The translations under genes were made by a program, and so were the position numbers. From an uncultured Gellertiella sp. (lineage in GTDB: Bacteria > Pseudomonadota > Alphaproteobacteria > Rhizobiales > Rhizobiaceae): a stretch of DNA of 64,000 nt. The notes beneath the pieces are model-generated. The model saw nothing but the letters and a program-made list of their open reading frames with translations. It was not told where the DNA came from and ran no database searches. This document shows, piece after piece, positions 61,935 through 64,000 of this stretch (within the stretch, counting starts at the first letter, position 1; each line of letters starts with the position of its first letter). The stretch spans positions 2,696,001 through 2,760,000 of the forward strand of contig NZ_OY735139.1 of NCBI RefSeq assembly GCF_963457605.1, written 5' to 3'.

Positions 61935-61967
61935 AGCCCCCGCCTGAGCATGAAACAGGACCACACC

Positions 61968-62885
61968 ATGGCATCCCCCCAGCATTTCATCGATCTCGCC
62001 ACCACCGACGCTGCCGCGCTGCGGCGCATTCTCGAGGATGCGAAACTGCGCAAGGCCGCCACAAAGGCCGGAACTGCGGACAAGCCGCTTGCCGGCAAGA
62101 TGCTGGCGATGATCTTTGAAAAGCCCTCGACGCGCACCCGCGTCTCCTTCGATGTCGGCATGCGCCAGCTTGGCGGCGAAACGCTGTTTCTCTCCGGAAC
62201 CGAAATGCAGCTTGGCCGTGCCGAAACCATCGGCGATACGGCCAAGGTGCTGTCGCGCTATGTCGATGCGATCATGATCCGCACCACCGACCACCGCCGC
62301 CTGCTCGAACTTGCCGAGCATGCGACCGTGCCCGTCATCAACGGCCTGACGGATGACACCCATCCCTGCCAGATCATGGCCGATATCATGACCTTTGAAG
62401 AGCATCGCGGCCCGGTCAGCGGCAAGACGATTGCCTGGGCGGGCGATGGCAACAATATCCTGCATTCGCTGATCGAAGGCTCCGCCCAGTTCGGCTACCG
62501 GATGAACATGGCGGTGCCGCTCGGCTCGGAGCCGCATGACAAGTTCCTGAACTGGTCGCGCAACCATGGCGGCGACCTGATGCTCTGCCATGATGCCGGG
62601 CGCGCGGTCGAAGGGGCCGACTGCGTCGTCACCGACACCTGGGTGTCGATGAACCAGGAGCACAAGGCGCGCGGCCACAACATCTTCCAGCCCTTCCAGG
62701 TCAACGAGGCGCTGATGCAGCGGGCAAAGCCCGATGCGCTGTTCATGCATTGCCTGCCCGCCCATCGCGGCGAGGAGGTGACGGACGCGGTGATCGATGG
62801 TCCGCAGTCGGTGGTTTTCGACGAGGCCGAAAACCGCCTGCACGCACAGAAATCGGTTCTCGCCTGGTGTTTCGGTCTGGTGTAA
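61968..62885 (+). CDS. argF: Ornithine carbamoyltransferase
   Basis: ArgF makes citrulline from ornithine and carbamoyl phosphate. The 305-residue protein has the carbamoyl-phosphate motif [16 protein letters not shown] in [11 protein letters not shown], the ornithine-binding loop DTWVSMNQE and the [12 protein letters not shown] motif. The start [10 protein letters not shown] at 61968 fits homologues; an ATG six codons earlier is possible. A strong terminator follows. Confidence 0.95.
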   Translation: MASPQHFIDLATTDAAALRRILEDAKLRKAATKAGTADKPLAGKMLAMIFEKPSTRTRVSFDVGMRQLGGETLFLSGTEMQLGRAETIGDTAKVLSRYVDAIMIRTTDHRRLLELAEHATVPVINGLTDDTHPCQIMADIMTFEEHRGPVSGKTIAWAGDGNNILHSLIEGSAQFGYRMNMAVPLGSEPHDKFLNWSRNHGGDLMLCHDAGRAVEGADCVVTDTWVSMNQEHKARGHNIFQPFQVNEALMQRAKPDALFMHCLPAHRGEEVTDAVIDGPQSVVFDEAENRLHAQKSVLAWCFGLV

Positions 62886-62918
62886 GTCCGAAGGCGACCC
62901 ATATAGTGGAACAACATG

Positions 62919-62966
62919 AGAGCGTAGCCTGTCCGCCTGCTCTGGACAGGCCGCTCTTTTTCTTTT
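62919..62966 (+). terminator. Intrinsic terminator after argDF
   Basis: AGAGCG-TA-GCCTGTCC pairs with GGACAGGC-CGCTCT around a 9-nt loop and is followed by TTTTTCTTTT. Confidence 0.88.
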
Positions 62967-63041
62967 GTGCCATGCGCAGATACCGGCAAGACGGCCCTGT
63001 CGTTTTCCCGTGTCGGGCATGTGCCGATCAGGGAGATGATT

Positions 63042-64000
63042 ATGGCAGAAGGTGCCACAAGGCTCGGAGAATTCGGTTTCGCCGGAGATGACCATGTCGT
63101 GCCCTTCCAGGTGGAAGGCATGGATGTGCGCGGACGCGCGGTGCAGCTCGGCCCGATCCTCGACGCCATTCTTGGCCGTCACGATTATCCGCCGGCCGTT
63201 GCCCGCCTGCTGTCGGAAGTGGTGGCGCTCAGCGTGCTGATCGGCACCTCGCTGAAATTCGACGGCAAGTTCACGGTGCAGACCCGTGGCGACGGGCCGG
63301 TCGACCTGCTGGTGGTGGATTTCTCCACCCCGTCAAGCGTGCGCGCCTATGCCCGCTTCAGGCAGGAAGATCTTGACGCCGCGATTGCTGCCGGTGCCAG
63401 CGCCCCGCAGGACCTGCTCGGCAAGGGCGTGCTCGCCTTCACCATCGACCAGGGCAAGTTCACCCAGCCCTATCAGGGCATCGTCTCGCTTGACGGGGCG
63501 ACGCTGGAGGAAATTGCCGGCACCTATTTCCGCCAGTCCGAACAGATCCCGACCCGCGTCCGTCTCGGTTCCGCCGAGTTCTATGACCGGGGCGCAGACG
63601 GCAAGCCGCGCCATCACTGGCGGGCGGGTGGCGTCATCGTGCAGTTTCTGCCGCAGGCCCCGGAGCGCATGCGCCAGCCGGACCTGCCCGGCGGTGACGG
63701 TGACGAGGTCGAGATGCTGATCGAGGAGGACGACAGCTGGCTCGAGGCCCGGGCGCTTGTCGAAACCGTCGATGCGGCCGAACTGACCGATCCGCTGGTC
63801 GGGGCAGAACGGCTGTTGTTCCGCCTGTTCCATGAACGGGGCGTACGGGTCTATGCACCGGAAGTGGTGGAAGATCGCTGCAGCTGCTCGCGCGACAAGA
63901 TCAAGGGGGTCCTGTCGGGCTTCTCTGCCGAAGAGGTGAGGGACAGCCTGGAAGACGGGGCGATTTCCGTCACCTGCGAGTTCTGCTCGACCACCTATCG
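63042..64000 (+). CDS. hslO: Redox-regulated chaperone Hsp33, 3' end missing
   Basis: Hsp33 is activated by oxidative unfolding of a C-terminal zinc centre and then holds unfolding proteins. The first 319 codons are visible and the gene runs off the window. The N-terminal part (VPFQVEGMDVRGRAVQLGP, LSEVVALSVLIGTSLKFDGK) and the zinc-binding cysteines RCSCSRDK and CEFCSTTY are all present, so only the last few residues are lost. The ATG at 63042 lies six bases after AGGGAG; an ATG two codons upstream is also in frame. The region between about residues 200 and 230 (GGDGDEVEMLIEEDDSW) is acidic, as in rhizobial homologues. Confidence 0.95.
   Translation, partial: MAEGATRLGEFGFAGDDHVVPFQVEGMDVRGRAVQLGPILDAILGRHDYPPAVARLLSEVVALSVLIGTSLKFDGKFTVQTRGDGPVDLLVVDFSTPSSVRAYARFRQEDLDAAIAAGASAPQDLLGKGVLAFTIDQGKFTQPYQGIVSLDGATLEEIAGTYFRQSEQIPTRVRLGSAEFYDRGADGKPRHHWRAGGVIVQFLPQAPERMRQPDLPGGDGDEVEMLIEEDDSWLEARALVETVDAAELTDPLVGAERLLFRLFHERGVRVYAPEVVEDRCSCSRDKIKGVLSGFSAEEVRDSLEDGAISVTCEFCSTTY

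Noticed and set aside
61512-63182. A 556-codon open frame opposite argD and argF
   Set aside because: It is antisense to two intact arginine genes and has low-complexity composition.

Overview
This window is a high-GC stretch of chromosome from an alphaproteobacterium of the order Rhizobiales, most likely family Rhizobiaceae. The support is gene content and protein style: GcrA, the frcRBCAK fructose transport cluster, a succinylase-type dapD/dapE pair, fmt-truA, rpmH-rnpA-yidC, pstSCAB-phoU-phoB, argD-argF-hslO, and many copies of a palindromic intergenic repeat that resembles the RIME-type elements of rhizobia. No plasmid, phage, transposase or CRISPR signature was seen. The species cannot be named from the sequence.

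Layout. 1-5.6 kb: end of fmt, truA, a membrane protein, dapE, dapD and a LOG-family protein. 5.7-14.3 kb: a secreted EF-hand protein, a nitronate monooxygenase-like enzyme, tRNA-Thr(CGT), a GGDEF-EAL protein, a long-chain acyl-CoA ligase, a HAD nucleotidase and a DMT transporter. 14.3-22 kb: argB, then an ECF sigma/RskA anti-sigma/fasciclin module, engB, a DMT transporter, yidC, rnpA and rpmH. 22-30 kb: a TVP38-type membrane protein, an orphan histidine kinase, tRNA-Arg(ACG), an HdeA-like protein, a secreted VHL-beta-domain protein, an LLM-class oxidoreductase, an ArsR-type regulator and a metallophosphoesterase. 28.5-33.8 kb: 5-oxoprolinase genes pxpA and pxpBC in divergent operons, with two biotin-carrier-like genes and a proline-racemase-family gene. 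33.8-39.7 kb: RbsD/FucU-type mutarotase, ROK repressor frcR, and frcBCAK. 40.1-43.9 kb: a three-gene signalling operon (periplasmic oxidoreductase-fold protein, hybrid kinase with HPt, HD-GYP response regulator). 44-49 kb: pyrC, DUF805 protein, pyrE, fructokinase and pgi. 49.6-59.7 kb: a hypothetical membrane protein, ppk2, phoR, pstSCAB, phoU, phoB. 59.8-64 kb: gcrA, argD, argF, hslO (cut by the window edge).

How the genes work together. FrcBCA import fructose; fructokinase and Pgi at 46.5-49.1 kb would carry it into central metabolism, and inverted repeats ahead of frcB, the mutarotase gene and possibly frk suggest shared control by the ROK repressor. PhoR-PhoB sense phosphate through PstSCAB-PhoU, with a PHO-box array ahead of pstS and polyphosphate kinase 2 alongside. 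PxpABC hydrolyse 5-oxoproline.

The most notable observations are: (i) palindromic repeat elements bounded by CTAG, two of them in tandem between truA and a convergent gene so that each gene's stop codon lies in a boundary CTAG; (ii) two identical 32-bp operator-like sites in the frc locus; (iii) a pyrC leader hairpin that masks the ribosome binding site, recalling the enteric CTP-sensing switch; (iv) a SigK/RskA/fasciclin-like module; (v) a secreted VHL-beta-domain protein; (vi) four GANTC methylation motifs within 37 bp between gcrA and argD.
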